From positions 1-7,035 of the forward strand of contig SFKX01000036.1 of assembly GCA_004553625.1 (NCBI GenBank): DNA of 7,035 nucleotides, given 5' to 3'. The DNA is from Clostridiales bacterium (lineage in GTDB: Bacteria; Bacillota_A; Clostridia; Oscillospirales; Oscillospiraceae). Below, piece by piece: positions 6,021 to 7,035 of the stretch; the first letter of the stretch is position 1, and each line of letters begins with the position of its first letter. The notes beneath the pieces were generated by a model. It saw only the letters and a program-made list of their open reading frames with translations. It was not told where the DNA came from and made no database searches. The translations under genes were made by a program, and so were the position numbers.

Positions 6021-7035
6021 ATGATATACGTCCACGTTCCGTTCTGCCGGAGTTTCTGCAGCTATTGCGGATTCTATTCCGAATTGTGCGCCGGCAGGGA
6101 GGAGATGATGGACGCCTATGCCGCGGCCCTTTGCCGTGAAGCCGCCGCGCGCGCCGCTGAGCATTCCGAAGCCGTCGTGGCCGCAGGTGAAAGCATAGAC
6201 ACGTTATATATAGGAGGAGGCACGCCCAGCGTGCTTCCTCTTTCTGTCCTGCGGAGCATTGTGGAGCGGCTCCGCGCCCTGGGACTCTGCAGCCCCGCGC
6301 CCCTGGAGTTCACCCTTGAGGTCAATCCGGACGACATACTCCACAGGGGAGAGGACTATCTCCGCGGCCTCAGGGAGCTGGGTGTGAACCGCATAAGCAT
6401 GGGTGTGCAGTCCTTCGACGATGCCCGCCTCCGCCTTATGAACCGCCGCCACGGTGCCGATGACGCCGTCCGCGCCTTCCGCATGCTGCGCGAGGCCGGT
6501 TTCGGGAACATAAGCATAGACCTTATATACGGAACAGGGGAGATATGCGGGGAGCCGTCGCGTCCCGGACAGTGGGAGGCCAGTCTCGACAGGGCGCTGG
6601 AACTGCGTCCGGAACACATATCCGCCTATCAGCTCTCGCTGGAGCCGGACAGCATATTGGAGAAACTCTATGCCGACGGGCGCTTCAGGCCTGCGGACGA
6701 CGAAGTCTGCGTGCGCGAGTGGGAACTGCTCTGCCGCCGTCTTGACGAGGCCGGATATATGCATTACGAAATATCGAACTTCGCCCTTCCGGGATATGAG
6801 GCCGTCCACAATTCGGCCTATTGGCGTCACAGCCCGTATCTGGGGCTCGGTCCGGCTGCGCACAGTCTTTCGCTGGGCCGGGACGGAGTATGGAAGCGCA
6901 GCTGGAATCCCGCTGACCTACAGGCATATATCGACAATTGGGGACCGGACGCCTGCCCGAAAGCAGCTGAATGCGAGCTGCTCAGCGAAGAACAGCTGCG
7001 GATGGAAAGCATAATGCTCGGCCTGAGGACTTCCA
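6021..7035 (+). CDS. hemW: HemW, radical SAM haem chaperone (formerly 'oxygen-independent coproporphyrinogen III oxidase-like'); 3' end outside window
   Basis: The frame from ATG 6021 is open for 338 codons to the right edge; the family is usually about 375-390 residues, so roughly 40-50 are missing. It begins MIYVHVPFC, and the radical SAM cluster motif CRSFCSYCGF (residues 9-18) has the CX3CX2CxF form that separates HemW from HemN, which has a further cysteine in place of the Phe. Other landmarks are LYIGGGTPS (62-70), NRISMGVQSFDD, DLIYG (167-171), SAYQLSLEP, YEISNF (249-254), HNSAYW (263-268; the HNxxYW motif linked to haem binding) and YLGLGPAAHS. HemW binds a [4Fe-4S] cluster, SAM and haem and delivers haem to target proteins; it does not decarboxylate coproporphyrinogen. 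The loop after DLIYG reads GTGEICGEPSRPGQW where relatives usually have a shorter GxPGQT-type turn. It is cotranscribed with the upstream coiled-coil gene. Confidence 0.95.
   Translation, partial: MIYVHVPFCRSFCSYCGFYSELCAGREEMMDAYAAALCREAAARAAEHSEAVVAAGESIDTLYIGGGTPSVLPLSVLRSIVERLRALGLCSPAPLEFTLEVNPDDILHRGEDYLRGLRELGVNRISMGVQSFDDARLRLMNRRHGADDAVRAFRMLREAGFGNISIDLIYGTGEICGEPSRPGQWEASLDRALELRPEHISAYQLSLEPDSILEKLYADGRFRPADDEVCVREWELLCRRLDEAGYMHYEISNFALPGYEAVHNSAYWRHSPYLGLGPAAHSLSLGRDGVWKRSWNPADLQAYIDNWGPDACPKAAECELLSEEQLRMESIMLGLRTS

Noticed and set aside
6204..6863. Minus-strand open frame opposite hemW
   Set aside because: The plus strand here has all HemW motifs in one frame; the antisense product shows none.
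1..7035. CRISPR arrays, tRNA/rRNA genes, insertion sequences or attachment sites
   Set aside because: I saw no regularly spaced repeats, cloverleaf-like sequences, transposase motifs or terminal inverted repeats; nearly all bases are in coding regions.

Overview
The window looks like chromosomal DNA from a GC-rich member of the Bacteroidota, probably a Bacteroidales lineage. Three things point there: TAnnTTTG-type -7 promoter boxes upstream of four genes, start codons without Shine-Dalgarno sequences, and a gene set typical of the phylum (a long M16 insulinase-like secreted protein, a DUF3109 cysteine-cluster protein, a membrane-anchored coiled-coil protein next to hemW). This is inferred from sequence features alone; no 16S or other marker gene is present. 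I see no mobile element, tRNA, rRNA, CRISPR array or phage gene. Coding density is very high, and no gene-free stretch exceeds about 85 bases.

Layout, left to right. Positions 1-647 (minus strand) hold the first 215 codons of a U32 'peptidase' family protein; its 3' end lies beyond the left edge. Its GTG start overlaps by one base the TAG stop of the upstream gene at 647-1582 (minus), a secreted TPR-repeat protein. These two form a minus-strand operon. An 83-base divergent promoter region separates them from a plus-strand gene at 1666-4005, a secreted M16-like protein of 779 residues. That protein has lost the segment of its first lobe that normally carries the zinc site, so it looks like a pseudoprotease. 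It converges with, and overlaps by 13 bases, a second minus-strand operon: a two-helix membrane protein of unknown family (4583-5065), joined by an ATGA overlap to a DUF3109 protein (3993-4586). A second compact divergent promoter region (5066-5140) precedes a plus-strand pair: a single-pass membrane coiled-coil protein (5141-6016) and, 4 bases later, hemW (from 6021, cut by the right edge).

As a whole the window is mostly housekeeping and cell-envelope genes: Fe-S or radical-SAM enzymes (U32, HemW, possibly DUF3109) mixed with exported or membrane proteins of unknown role. The most unusual item is the M16 homologue without a catalytic site. The best candidates for undescribed function are that gene, the 160-residue membrane protein coupled to DUF3109, and the coiled-coil protein coupled to hemW. 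I did not find an obviously new multi-gene system.
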